From positions 62,001-126,000 of the forward strand of contig JAEEWM010000027.1 of NCBI GenBank assembly GCA_016287385.1: DNA of 64,000 bases, written 5' to 3'. Below the pieces are notes generated by a model, which was given only the letters and a program-made list of their open reading frames with translations, had not been told where the DNA came from and made no database searches. The position numbers and the translations under genes are program-made. This DNA comes from Clostridiaceae bacterium. Lineage in GTDB: Bacteria > Bacillota > Clostridia > Oscillospirales > Acutalibacteraceae. Each line of letters opens with the position of its first letter. Position 1 is the stretch's first letter. Of this stretch, positions 15,001 through 21,410 are shown in pieces.

Positions 15001-18000
15001 TGTAACCGGGTTTCGGTGTCCAGGTAATAACCACGCTCGAGGACTCTTTCGTTACGGTGAAGTCCTGCGGCGCGGGTATATCTTCCGCAACGGCCGTAAA
15101 GGTTCTGAAAGCACTGTTGCCGTTTGCATCGGTTACGGTGTACCTGAACGTATACTCGTTACCGGCGACCAGAGTGCAGTTATACAGAAGCGTTCTGTAA
15201 TATGAGAACTCTTTATCGGTTACGCTGTTGCTGCTGCCGATGCTTACGTATTTTGAATCATCCTCAGAGGATAATTTGTATTCAAGTTTGTATGATTTAA
15301 TTCTTTGATTATCGGTGGCGTTCGCGAATATCGTACACGCATAGGAGATCTTTTCAACCTCAAGATCGCCCGCCTGCAGGAAATAGAACTCGGTAATAAC
15401 CGGATTTTCGTCATCCGCGGGCAAAACGTAAAGCGGATCGGATATTTCGGTTCTGAACCAGCCCTCGTTGCCGTGGCGGTCAAAGACGTTGTAATACCAC
15501 TGATTCCAGTCGGATTTAAGATAGATTTCCGCCACATACGTGTATTCGGTATTGGCTTCGAGATTATCGCTCACGTCGGTGTATTTCCAGTTATCCGCCG
15601 CCCTGATATCCTTTATCGAGGGGTTGTAAGAGCTGTTTCTCGCCCTGCGCCATACACGAACATAATCGTAATTCGCGTTATCTTCAAGGAACGCCTTTAT
15701 GACCGCTTTCGCGTCGGCGGCTGCAGCGCCTTCAAAGCCGGCAATATCAGCGGCGGTTTTGCCCTTTGCGGTAGTAATATACGTATAAAGCTCGTCAACC
15801 GTTTTATCGGAAACGGTGATATCGTTTACGTCTATTTCCATACCGTAAATCTTAGGCGTAACCTTAAGACCGCCAAGGCGCGGATAGGTGTAATCGTCCG
15901 CGTTGTTTTCACGGTGGCAACGCAGGTAAACTATCGCTTTCTGACCGGCGGTTGAATTTGCGGTCGCGGCAAAGGTAAGACGCCAGCTGCCCGCGGTTAT
16001 GAACGGACCGTCGCTATACCAGAGCCCGTCGCTGTACGGGATATTATACCAGCAGTCGTCAACCGTAACGTAAGCGCCGCCGACCAGCTTCTGAAGCCTG
16101 ATATAAGTTTCGCACTCGGAATTGAAGCCGTTTTCGTTTATGGTGCGCAGGCGCTGGAAGAAATATTTTGCCCCGGACGGCACGGTTATATCGACCGCCT
16201 GCGAACCGTCGCCCGCGACTATCGGGATATAATATTCCTCGGACTCCTGACCGTTAGAGGTCACCTCAGGTACCGCGAAAGACTTGATACTCTTTGATAT
16301 AATAAACTGTCTGCCGCGGCTTGAAAGTCCGTTATGAAGCCCGCCGTAATTTGCGCTCCCCTCCCAGACAGCAACCGCGGTAAGAGTAATGTTACGGTCA
16401 ATCGTGAACGGTCCCGTGTATTCGGTAAAATTACTCGCAAGATTAGTGATTTCCGCGTTATATTTGTATGAGTAGTAAAGCTTTGTACCGGTAGATTCGG
16501 TTGAAAGCGTAACCGTAGAACCGCTTACCGTCACAACGGGCATTGCCGGCATACTGTAAATATATCCGTAATTATCAGAGCTGAAGCGGTAAACCTTACC
16601 GTCTACGGTAACGAGCGCGCCGGCTCTTATATGAAAGCCCCAACTCTTTTGATAAATACTGACACCCGCGTGAGCCGCGATATCAGCCAGCCTTATCTGA
16701 CCGGGCGTATACTCGCGGGCATTTTCGGACAGCATGCCGTCGTTGTCGAATACGTTTGCGTAATAATCGTTCGGAATATAGTAATACTTAACGCTAATAT
16801 CCGAACCGGGGAAAAGCTCCGCCAAATCGGGCAGACCTATATAAAGACTGCCGCTCTTATCGTATATTACGTCATAGTCGGTTCCGTTTACGTTGCTCCA
16901 GCCGACCGTGGTTTTTTTGCCTTCGCCGTCGACCGCGTACATATCAAATACGCCTGCGTAAGCAAAAAAGCTTGAATATACGCGCCCAAGCGTACCGGTT
17001 TCGGAGTCGTAAACCGCCGCTTTTACTTTTACGCGCGGTTTTTCTCTGCCCACGTATACCACACTGCTGCCGCGGCTCGCCGTCGCGCTTGAAAGCGTGG
17101 GGTCAGCCGGAATTGCGCCGTCGGTAGTATAGTTATAGTAAACAACGGCGTTTTCTTTTACGGTATCAAGATACAGGTAGTATCCGCGGTCAGAAACGTA
17201 TTTTTCACCCGGTTCCTTTACCGAACCGGCAGTAAAGAAGACCTTATCCTCCGGATCAACCGCGATATTCTTTACGTTTATGCGGTATACGTTATTGCGG
17301 TCGCACCTGATAACCAGCGTATAACTGCCGGCGGGAACCGCGACGTTCTTATAATAGTGTGTGTATCCGTTGGCAGCGTAACTGTCAAATGTTCTCGATA
17401 TACTGCCGTCGGAGTTGGTTATGTAAGGCGTATAAACGTCGTATCCGCTATAGCCGTCCGGGTCGACGTTTTCACATAACATATCAAAGGAAACAAGAGC
17501 CGGTTCCGTTACGGTGAAGGTGACTTCCTGGGTGTTTTCGGTATAAGTTCCGGCTTTATCAGCCAAATTGCTTACATAAAATTCAAACGTAGAGTTGCCC
17601 GATGAATAAGGCAAGGAAAGCGTGCCGAGGGCGTAGCTGCCGCCGTCGGCGAAAAGTTCGGACACGGCGGAATACTTGCCGTCGTTATAAGCTACCGCGC
17701 GCACAAGGCGGTTGAGCCCGCCAAGCGAAAACGGAGCGGAGTATGCCGTTCTCGTAGCGGAGGATATCGGGTCACTGCCGTCAACGGTGTAATAAACCGT
17801 ACCGATGTCGCATAAAACCGTAACGGTACCGCCCGAAACGGAAATCTCGGGAGCGGCGCCGGTAACGGTGATCTCTCTTTCGGCAACGTTACCTTCTATA
17901 TAGTTTGAACCGTCGTTCAGGACGGAATACGCCTTAACCGTGATTACGTCGCCCTTCTGATAGCCTGCCGTACTGATAGGACCGGTATATAAAGAAGCGG

Positions 18001-19546
18001 AAGACTTGGGGTTTCCGCCGTCAAGGGTATAGTAAATGTTTTCGGTATATCCGTCCGGAATACCGATACATTCTATTGTTATCGAAGACGCCGCGGTACC
18101 GCCGCCCTCACCGTCGCCGGAAATCACGGTATTGCCGACGCGGGCAAGCGCCTTTTCAAATATAATGAACGAACCGTCCGCGCCCGCGTAACCGGCACGG
18201 GCTCTTGTATCGTACAGTATGGCGTAAAGCGCCACGTCGTCGGCGTTTATATCCCCATTAACTTTAATACGCCTATTATCGTTGTCGAAGTATCTGGTCC
18301 AGCCGGTGGTGGAATTGGTGCTTCCTGTTTTTCCTATTCCGTAGTATACGGCGTTAAAGCTTCCGCCGTAAAGTATTTTAGCGCTTAAAGTGCAGGGATA
18401 ATAAAGTGCCTCTCCTCCGTCGGGATAAGTTGAGAAAACAACGGTAGGAGTAAGCGTGAAATCGTAAGTGCCCTCTGAAACCGGCGAAGTGTATATCGGT
18501 TGACCTTGCTTACAGTAAACACAAATACCCTTATAGTTTAAGGAAACGTTGCCGGTAAGGCTGTCGAGATAATCGTTTAAGTAGCCCGGCTCGCTATCCG
18601 CAAGGCGGAAATCGTAATCCGCCTCGCCCGGCGTACCGGCTTCGCCGTCAACCGCGACTTTAATATAATAGGTTTGCGTTATATTTGAGGAAGTCGCACC
18701 CGTAAGGTTCAGATAATCTGTCATCCTTACGTTGTAGTTTCCCGCTGCGCCGTAAACACCTATGCGACGTTCGCAGTCAAGCTCCCAGAAGTTTGTGCTT
18801 ACAAACGTGCCCTTTATGGCTTTGCCGCTCGCGTCGGTCATGACCGCGCCCACACGCGCGTAATTATCATTGAACTGTATACTTACGTTATCCGTGTACT
18901 CCGTCCAGCCGCTGTCGGGTGCAGTGAAATCAAACGCCGGATTTGCCTTGTACGCTTCAATGGCGGCGTTCGAGCCGGTAAAGTATACACGTGCCCCTTC
19001 GGGCTCGTTCGAGGTGATTACGGTAACGGTATCGTCAGGCGTAAGATAGTATTCATTCGCAAGCTCACTGCTGCCCCACCGAGCATAAAGTCCGCTTCCG
19101 GTGCCGAAGGTGATTTTAGGCGAATAGGGTGAGTTTTCATCGAAATCGTTTTCGGGGTCAATAGCGGGGTCTTCTTTCGGCGTGCCGGGACTGAGCGGAG
19201 TGGTGCTGTCGCCCGATTCCGCCGACACGGTATCGTCCCTTGTTCCGGGCGCGTCAAGGCGCGGCGTATCAGCAGGCGCAAAGCGTATGGGGATACCCGA
19301 AACAACCGGCTCGCCCGTAACCTCGGCGCCGTCATCAACTTCGCCGTCGGCGCCGCTGCCGCCTTCATCCTTTCCCGTTATGTTCTGAGCGTTACCGTCG
19401 GCAACACTTTCGCCGTAAACCGGGTCCGCTGTATCGGCTCCGGCGGAATCGGCGATCGCGGGTGTGCTGAAGCACACCCCGGAGGTCAGCGCAACCGCGA
19501 GCAGTAACGCTAATCCTTTACTCAGTAATCTTTTCTTTTTGAACAT
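2..19546 (-). CDS. Giant secreted/cell-surface multidomain protein (FN3, chitobiase-C-like, PKD, CARDB, carboxypeptidase-regulatory-like modules), C-terminus truncated by window edge
   Basis: Starts ATG at 19546 (MFKKKRLLSKGLALLLAVALTSGVCFSTPAIADSAG..., signal peptide). The same frame is still open at bases 2-4 (...GFKVGFSQDIITSEEHSRLSVGF). About 6,515 codons read with no stop noticed. Not in the ORF track because there is no stop inside the window. Contains PKD motifs such as FLWDFGDGSSGWG...HVYTASGTYIATLTVTDDNG. Confidence 0.9.
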   Translation of the reverse strand, partial: MFKKKRLLSKGLALLLAVALTSGVCFSTPAIADSAGADTADPVYGESVADGNAQNITGKDEGGSGADGEVDDGAEVTGEPVVSGIPIRFAPADTPRLDAPGTRDDTVSAESGDSTTPLSPGTPKEDPAIDPENDFDENSPYSPKITFGTGSGLYARWGSSELANEYYLTPDDTVTVITSNEPEGARVYFTGSNAAIEAYKANPAFDFTAPDSGWTEYTDNVSIQFNDNYARVGAVMTDASGKAIKGTFVSTNFWELDCERRIGVYGAAGNYNVRMTDYLNLTGATSSNITQTYYIKVAVDGEAGTPGEADYDFRLADSEPGYLNDYLDSLTGNVSLNYKGICVYCKQGQPIYTSPVSEGTYDFTLTPTVVFSTYPDGGEALYYPCTLSAKILYGGSFNAVYYGIGKTGSTNSTTGWTRYFDNDNRRIKVNGDINADDVALYAILYDTRARAGYAGADGSFIIFEKALARVGNTVISGDGEGGGTAASSITIECIGIPDGYTENIYYTLDGGNPKSSASLYTGPISTAGYQKGDVITVKAYSVLNDGSNYIEGNVAEREITVTGAAPEISVSGGTVTVLCDIGTVYYTVDGSDPISSATRTAYSAPFSLGGLNRLVRAVAYNDGKYSAVSELFADGGSYALGTLSLPYSSGNSTFEFYVSNLADKAGTYTENTQEVTFTVTEPALVSFDMLCENVDPDGYSGYDVYTPYITNSDGSISRTFDSYAANGYTHYYKNVAVPAGSYTLVIRCDRNNVYRINVKNIAVDPEDKVFFTAGSVKEPGEKYVSDRGYYLYLDTVKENAVVYYNYTTDGAIPADPTLSSATASRGSSVVYVGREKPRVKVKAAVYDSETGTLGRVYSSFFAYAGVFDMYAVDGEGKKTTVGWSNVNGTDYDVIYDKSGSLYIGLPDLAELFPGSDISVKYYYIPNDYYANVFDNDGMLSENAREYTPGQIRLADIAAHAGVSIYQKSWGFHIRAGALVTVDGKVYRFSSDNYGYIYSMPAMPVVTVSGSTVTLSTESTGTKLYYSYKYNAEITNLASNFTEYTGPFTIDRNITLTAVAVWEGSANYGGLHNGLSSRGRQFIISKSIKSFAVPEVTSNGQESEEYYIPIVAGDGSQAVDITVPSGAKYFFQRLRTINENGFNSECETYIRLQKLVGGAYVTVDDCWYNIPYSDGLWYSDGPFITAGSWRLTFAATANSTAGQKAIVYLRCHRENNADDYTYPRLGGLKVTPKIYGMEIDVNDITVSDKTVDELYTYITTAKGKTAADIAGFEGAAAADAKAVIKAFLEDNANYDYVRVWRRARNSSYNPSIKDIRAADNWKYTDVSDNLEANTEYTYVAEIYLKSDWNQWYYNVFDRHGNEGWFRTEISDPLYVLPADDENPVITEFYFLQAGDLEVEKISYACTIFANATDNQRIKSYKLEYKLSSEDDSKYVSIGSSNSVTDKEFSYYRTLLYNCTLVAGNEYTFRYTVTDANGNSAFRTFTAVAEDIPAPQDFTVTKESSSVVITWTPKPGYRFGYHFYDKDGNYITDRGSYDYSSTSSENGRVRVYIDPIKYPTFTVRQYQQATGKYNVELDYVYKYECSVGADTEAPVITDIRPYNESRGGYSNRQTNVRAKDDGRLYSIEIAYYTRSGVEGSYVYTPAAGLPAPATYYYPTADVRFNEGMWFRAHYDCHNAQPGTYFAGIRVTDTAGNVSDWSYSQFTIDANTVKRAPLAPLNVTAGSDRFYIEAFEPYFDSETRANICEAFISYWKNENLTEEMMNDFLDHILDYAKVEYWYIRSDGGYDVNITDKIVNGEFTYEFTNGNMLPVSGNLSLNYYYLVPDRYYSFYVRLVKDNTKEMTNWQSDIFDGSDIVWVTTLPTAPIKLLDDAGAPEISDIINTTGAVTVDNSSVISVNVKDDQLIKEVVIEYRVNGGSWLKSNSDTYSYNGGYQLGEYASDKISSVSASIMISRTRYNNNGDYNNNSRNTELKNEDIIEIVAYAIDYHGNKSVIKKATYTYLKIDPPTGLTVTPGNACATVTWDKVNLPGDVLDGTPEYGYRVYAYKVGDDYYAFSETDVQSGVTTAVVPLDAVKYTGSYYFKVCVLTYTGGLGDKTEKSANIKPLADVTPPTGAFTAETTVLAGTNTNGRINYKINALDNNYIKTILVTVTDAAGNVYATRTYNTESGGYWSYQYNYYNGYIGAVCNESGTLNTLDLGDYAGAAALTGTDGKRYIPDGVYKITLTVTDFSELTCYYETEITVDNLAPDISGGTLTAAVSVNGPDSQYGYERLVASVNWFVPDNGETLSALEVRRYEFSDLQKAQNLISDPASFASQYYYSVISTEPAAVKAENSLSSGRYYVYLLSAVDIAGNRSEFLCSNIVFAGVPKYDIAVTVNGAAEFDSIMLGDTLTFKVTSPTARQGVIVRLYRVVDNYKRWFAEGTFAADGTATVTYTVPATDSGWLGAQHFYAEYYGSTSFGSNVKDLEIGLKLFSPEYVNSYSEVGKISIRWGSVSNSEKYLIYRSTVKDGIVNSANLIAETASRSYSDILAGVGVEYYYAVVAVATSAGQQITSDPAVTDTAVSMIKDVTAPSVSSVTPEERTCISSVQTFRVSAYDNVKVSSVEVQWKSYDDVNAMFAELYNGEFNGTDVTVDLSKVRPGASQNIFLRFRVLDPAGNKSEWKTNVYAFGDTPAAPASLIAEPGERKIALGWQAVLRLDVTGYRIYRALSNGAYEFLADVSASESVYVDDELDPTVAYRYKICAIAGGEEGAFSNEVTALPGEQKTPPTVIYLDPLRSSSFNGDLTLTAVASDRIGIKRFTFEYAYMGPNSTEEPNENLTWHPAAVVTEGIERVEVDMTMLAGIGHSAFKAVTVIDFSSLAGLEEGAWFAVRVNAENNGGATYASSWYYAKYKYDSLPPAAPDDLKAADAMSGGCVTLSFRMPPVDVYYTRVLRSTDPNADPLTLESVGETASGSFSDIGLTDGVRYYYWFRSVDRAGNVSAPVGPVSAVPTSVFTIEFKSVMTDVAVPAAGKPMKITVNFTNNGPAKAAGTLVLKVNTGAAVLTVASKDFEGLAPGNHSYTFDFTVPENATSLAFTAEACSKDIVTSPYAVNHAPRPVITAKATVDSSNTETFGAEQSSDVDEGETDNLTFVWNMGDGTVKNGKSISYRYLTPGDYTITLTATDQRGASATVTKEIRVIDKRPDLIISSVTVYRMGATDSDFTAVDSENTIKENDTVRIDALVSNSASAFGEVPADMSFLVGFYLNGTYRGYQTVSGGIAVGEGKTVSFTYTAETGAQIIKIVANDLLDTLKESNKQNNSKTDSYNAEQTDFAEITVTDGDWKNGTTLDKTARLTSEEKVIYSVSVANSGRANAKFNISLYIDGALCDTASVTLAAGASRNVNFYATPTAGRHTVIIAADDPLLIETDSSDNSVMFETAEFTVDKAEIATGLEIEYPIGMTGGRIAQGGTLTLTATLTPNADISKAVNVRFYIDGTIIKTVKVAADTLKKGVPYSTGITAKWVVSDGVHTVSVVTDADLAVLETASEAAEDTVNITVIKPDLWLSDVSWAPADTVEWGNSASFLVRVSNRSVATLYQPYVLKLWANKLDSDGAPTKWQTVSSNNYNGIQGNSTSVQILNWKPDSSGNWRLMITLEKGNGADFETTYYTPLDWDTVDAAFGSYAYSYEFTVTDGLKFTVNPNKTGEDEDFGANIFVGSSYSIDVSGEMSLASKPDRLLTSVNDGAMISARIEYNSDSSIFREAVLTDRGTGKFTGAILTEGLVSGMYTLTFSAQGASYVATYDTQIMFIDDIVGSVSTSMNNYFVGEMVTITGNAGVGNTPYTGTIVLDMNLAPYYGDRLPDGAEVSGNVPKDYENFYRGEKIIFLTADENGNFTYSFKAVNGDAGKWSISAYAFEKLFGSGIRGSDITIYGMETKPTATTVTAAKNTDFTAKINLYNSAWDGSDGALTGVSAVLLNGNDYDGITAMLDYSTVKSTLGAGESFQVALNFFTDEDCADSAEYIIQFSSIEGASATATVKLSMRPGVPKLYADTKAITAAANPGSTVTKTVTVTNKGIATMRNIRVENGTLGFIRAGEPDKTTLAPGESLTFSVIMAPTSSVQLGKYQDTVTVTNGAVSLAVPVGLEVTALEYGSVQFKVRDDFGESVSGAVITLYGREPYIQYVNGKENIYYLNYSLTTDENGIATLNDKPIGVYDFTVSAKGKQTYTGEFTVMPMTQPVYEEVELITNPVEITWTVTETTIVDEYEIELSIDLGVKIPEPSLGSTMPWFTIAKNMQSAAVLETRIVNHSLIDVIDAVAVIDGNVSGISVVGGGYIGTIPAMSNVTVQLLVQPGYYDLPTFIDGSASANKIGLRVTGSYVSFDEDTGLPVYPAKTTQVRVPIYNPGKQKINMEVVTANGKKEQLEIQMPDDSEVEELDYFVFQNETGERIKKDESASGGVYEIVKLSLSQTASLERQAFDAELKITNNYPNYSLESLTTEVVVQYTDPVTKEVTFITDNVYIIQTQGASDSAIASGATYNGKWKIIPGIGMGGESGRTYQVFARITYMVNGKLVTTSTDAVEIRVNPQPLLTVDYYLPHKIYPNASFRLAVSVTNGGTGVAKNVILDSSQLDIVSNTSGLVSTWEIVSSSFGSYNTNSFRLVLGDIPGINNGLADDGGDLPNMVWGYFTIMWKMPELQEHYLDDVYGVIRDFTATITHKPYEGVELDSLISEVNTHIVARDSVKVLDDSTGQYIDSMSVIVGSNGLPEFIRNTETNVSVNVFVPEGLSGNKSGEDSYVFTAPINTAALSDANAALRYQVLMIGESADFARENIAAVYRYATADYSDEPTSLSFSNYWKDTYTVDGEEKDLLYVVDEILRDSNGNILPRYYKVVYGSSTAVTELKTSKIIYLEDQGVLKRTAVFYDTGRFHDEDDTVKLGVQATVYNSGKNPESVMLYLYRAPVKNGKTGEFTLVDKESVTVTSYGMQLVYFYIDLYANAEMPAGVYEFRVGTSPDPEKSQVSTQTVINALPTANAGVDFNATVNKTVVFDGSRSYDPDGQIKTFLWDFGDGSSGWGIAPTHVYTASGTYIATLTVTDDNGTSNALITKGYNSEDLPTDSYAVHNVMVTVNDDRPDLIIIPEILSGSVGKGLEITVGGQPVSRTNTVDAGEEIVIFARVMNDKPENPIPSEFVVSLYKDDVYLGYQRITSVYEKTYIIGGEERTVQCADVKFTDIATDNRSHVYTVRANDVSIAFEEADMFNNQRSAIVYGASGRTVFPNIGITAVTYEGKSLVNGATATRGLNIASGKSISFNVTVKNSGNDNTGEFPLTARINGKWATSISVSSLAPGESVTLTLSFVPEDGESQTVTFTADGPYPRTLDTDRADNTWTYNLGTVTLQKADLTVESINLEVDGSDAIITAIVKNIGDAAAENSSTVTYYADERYLGAALIGSVLAGESKEVKFTWKNYEAASRITAVCDAMSTVDESNELNNAYTDKAIEGNVLEGRAMPALKVTKLVTEGTAAFGADMQTKITLKNVGTGESVGAFKVSLFAQGVLVGESVVNRSVLPGAIAETTVNWIANVLPTGEYTLTALADSEYNIVMSSRSGVRYDETLTVADGISVSVENDAAYLTKDSGNRVRVKLIRSDGKANNESAVVKVMVAGTDIISTAVYDTSTDRYIAYLDLTAISLGDRGIIATAELGGMTDACTFNAKVVPAVSVTVATDSAVYKTGDTVTVSGTSEGLSEGDSIEISITGDQIWKYTANVDAAGNYSREIVLPANAGGAMRVAATVKNAGANRTASTDMYVYGVYFTTGNNVSVTAGDTTKVKGAAENIGYLDMRNVTVSAVSRSLEAGNTVLPQIKFMSGGHAFVLDKKTASLLEAVTEGVSVNGKGIEYNAIDATMQIDAAGCLPGKYEIILTLACDTDKGAYAVDKVISVTVTVPKPIMDITNLNLASDGDGFMSADTDPLAVKTSAAPGEAKTFSYRVVNLGTGNLTGLSAVLVDKNGCSVPWASLVTVGGVPSEDALTTTVYPYFKGYDIGTAEGAARISVTFAPQENVSASKYDLTLIISADEVDTVYIPMTVYVTAHAIGTKVIKVVTADGTVITDGKVTLYGPVSSAYSVQPIDPKSYTGDISGAVTVGSNLSNGGTVQFTNIPSGTYNISVSGNGLKAVTGQIEVLPIIDMIPEKIIVEQQLFVITSSSSTEKTIDSYTSKNQAYDDAMYKLKYGGAYESEKPDIMSDYPVDEVEITYTNGRIISRLAIMNTDLTVGNANHNVTDVTVRIESRDIPSQYIKFRGKDGYTDTLEVGTLAPQETFDFSWNLDLSALYIDAVVEKVGDNYTLTLPEGCSWNTYYTVWDKENTAIDDRGYLTKHLYNKISVSENGRVLTVAPADSSIGEPDSRVPLHTKETPKLYKFDIIVEGRSALEFAEGSLTEMKKITRTIPVQVDYIPNGYYLGDNVESLYTTERLEGAFSTGSNAPAKTFSKKLLSGSGASSSSSSTNSAKNNDGFKVGFSQDIITSEEHSRLSVGF
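3105..3415 (-). other. CARDB-like domain within giant protein
   Basis: ADLTVESINLEVDGSDAIITAIVKNIGDAAAENSSTVTYYADERYLGAALIGSVLAGESKEVKFTWKN...VDESNELNNAYTDKAI; typical CARDB D-L-x...N-x-G...ESNExNN pattern. Others at ~3800-4215 and ~9625-10000. Confidence 0.7.
4290..4520 (-). other. PKD domain within giant protein
   Basis: NALPTANAGVDFNATVNKTVVFDGSRSYDPDGQIKTFLWDFGDGSSGWGIAPTHVYTASGTYIATLTVTDDNGT. Confidence 0.8.
10005..10270 (-). other. PKD domain within giant protein
   Basis: PRPVITAKATVDSSNTETFGAEQSSDVDEGETDNLTFVWNMGDGTVKNGKSISYRYLTPGDYTITLTATDQRGASATVTKEI. Confidence 0.8.
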
Positions 19547-19587
19547 AACAGCACCCCGAAAAAAATTATTTGCAAAAACGCAATATT

Positions 19588-19616
19588 ATTATACCAACGC
19601 GGCTCTCCGCCGCTGC
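19588..19616 (-). promoter_or_regulatory. Possible extended -10 promoter for the giant ORF
   Basis: Minus strand TTGGTATAAT (TG-N-TATAAT; TATAAT = 19588-19593), about 40 bp upstream of the ATG; no good -35. Confidence 0.35.
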
Positions 19617-19897
19617 TGCGCAATATATCCGCTTAAAGATACATCACACCTATTTTACCTTTATCATTTTAGCATAAACAGTTTCATATATCAAGAATTT
19701 ATTTTGTGCGAAATGATAAAAATCAGAACCGTAAAAACCAAAATCAGAGGTCTTTACGGTTTTTTCTTAAATCAACAGGTCAAAAACGGTCGGCTTTCAA
19801 CGGCTTTTACGCGATTTTCAAATCATATGACACCTTTTTAACCGTATCAGGTTTTTATAACACAGCATAATTATTCAAATCGGAAAGAAAAAAAGCG

Positions 19898-19938
19898 AAA
19901 CCCCGCAAAGCCCATAAGCAAAGGGTTTTGCGGGGTTA
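19898..19938 (-). terminator. Rho-independent terminator downstream of the tRNA fragment
   Basis: Minus strand AACCCCGCAAAACCC-TTTGCTTAT-GGGCTTTGCGGGGTT followed by a T-rich tract. Confidence 0.75.
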
Positions 19939-19943
19939 TTACT

Positions 19944-19992
19944 GGAGCTGCTAACCAGATTCGAACTGGTGACCTCGTCCTTACCAAGGACG
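19944..19992 (-). pseudogene. tRNA-Thr(GGT) 3'-half fragment (anticodon arm, T arm, acceptor 3' strand, CCA)
   Basis: Minus strand CGTCC-TTGGTAA-GGACG-AGGTC-ACCAG-TTCGAAT-CTGGT-TAGCAGC-T-CCA. No D arm or matching GCTGCTA acceptor 5' strand upstream. Confidence 0.75.
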
Positions 19993-20092
19993 TGAAAAAG
20001 TCGAAAAACCGCCTTAACGGCAGCTTTTCTTAAATCAACAGGTCAAAAAACGGTCAACTTTTTACAACTTATTATACTGCGCTTACGCCGTT

Positions 20093-21367
20093 TTATCGTA
20101 ACTTAAAAGCCTCTATAAATTTCTGTACATCAACAATTGTATTGGTTTTTCGTGCCTGTTCTGTGGCGAAAACCAGCATATGGTTATATAACGATTCTTC
20201 AATTGTCGGAATTGAAACTCCCGAATAATTATCGGTAAAATAATCATACAAATCCAACATAATACCCGTATCTCCTCCGCCGTGACCACCTGCAATTCCA
20301 TCTTTTCCAACTAACGGAATTGTTTCGGTTTTGTGTTTAACGAAGTCAAAATAAGTGATCGGCGTACTCTCATCAAGTGCGGCACGCAGCTCGCCTAACG
20401 TCCCCATTATATGTATGAATCTACCGCCTTTGTTAAAAGCGTTCATTGTAAAAGTTACCGTAACATCATCTTCAAAAAGCATATTAACGGTTTGATGGTC
20501 CACAACATCATTATCACATTTGAAAACACATTTTCCGTACTGGGTTTTTGTTATAACTTCTAAAAGGTCTTCATCAGTCGGATTCGGCTTGTTTGCGGCA
20601 GGTTCCCTAAGCCACGTCCACTTCTTGTCAAAATATAACCTGGTCGCATTGTAAGGACATTCCTCACCTACAGGGCACCCTTGTACGCAATATTCAGGAG
20701 CTCCTTCAGGTGCGTTTTCAACCTTGAAATATGATAACGCGCCAAAAGACTGTACGCTCTTACATTTTTTATTTATAAGCCACTGTAGAATATCTAAATC
20801 ATGACAGGATTTTTGCAAAAGCATATCGGAACTTCTTTTGCTGTTTCCCCAGTTTCCCCTCACAAAACTATGCGACTGATGCACGTTGCCTACACATTCC
20901 TCGTGATTGATCGACATAATTTTACCGATTTTTCCCGAATCGATAAAACTCTTCAGTGTTTTGAATATATCAGTATACCGAAGGACGGTGCAAACAAGAA
21001 CCTTTACTCCTTTTTTATTGGCGGCATTGTTTATTTTAACACATTCTTCAGCCGTTGGAGCTATCGGCTTTTCAAGCAACAAATCATAACCCAATTCAAT
21101 CGCCTTCAAGGCAGGTATCAGGTGATCCTTATCCATTGTGGCGATAACGGCAAAATCAGCTATTTTCCCAAGTCGGAATAACGGTTCATAGCTTTCAAAG
21201 CACATATTATTTTCGAGATTATATAAATCCTTAATATAATCCCGCCTTTCTTTCTTTGGTTCGGCAACTGCCACAATCTGAAATTTTTCTTTGGATTTAC
21301 TCATAACGGTAGAATATGTTGCGCCTCTGCTACCCGCGCCCACCACGATTGCCTTTAGTTTTTTCAT
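20093..21367 (-). CDS. Gfo/Idh/MocA family oxidoreductase
   Basis: MKKLKAIVVGAGSRGATYSTVMSK (Rossmann GxGxxG) and DLLLEKPIAPTAEE (the E-K-P motif). Start moved to 21367, behind CAGGAG. Confidence 0.88.
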   Translation of the reverse strand: MKKLKAIVVGAGSRGATYSTVMSKSKEKFQIVAVAEPKKERRDYIKDLYNLENNMCFESYEPLFRLGKIADFAVIATMDKDHLIPALKAIELGYDLLLEKPIAPTAEECVKINNAANKKGVKVLVCTVLRYTDIFKTLKSFIDSGKIGKIMSINHEECVGNVHQSHSFVRGNWGNSKRSSDMLLQKSCHDLDILQWLINKKCKSVQSFGALSYFKVENAPEGAPEYCVQGCPVGEECPYNATRLYFDKKWTWLREPAANKPNPTDEDLLEVITKTQYGKCVFKCDNDVVDHQTVNMLFEDDVTVTFTMNAFNKGGRFIHIMGTLGELRAALDESTPITYFDFVKHKTETIPLVGKDGIAGGHGGGDTGIMLDLYDYFTDNYSGVSIPTIEESLYNHMLVFATEQARKTNTIVDVQKFIEAFKLR

Positions 21368-21410
21368 ATAAAATACTCTCCTGTTATTACAAAATCTCAA
21401 ACTTTGATTT

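Noticed and set aside
377-19388. Dozens of short ORFs on the plus strand (and off-frame minus) across the first 19.5 kb
   Set aside because: All lie inside the giant minus-strand ORF; low-complexity T/S/V- or R/G-rich translations typical of antisense shadows.
19464-19841. 125-aa plus ORF spanning the giant gene's start and intergenic repeat
   Set aside because: Overlaps the signal-peptide start and promoter region antisense; no homology-like features.
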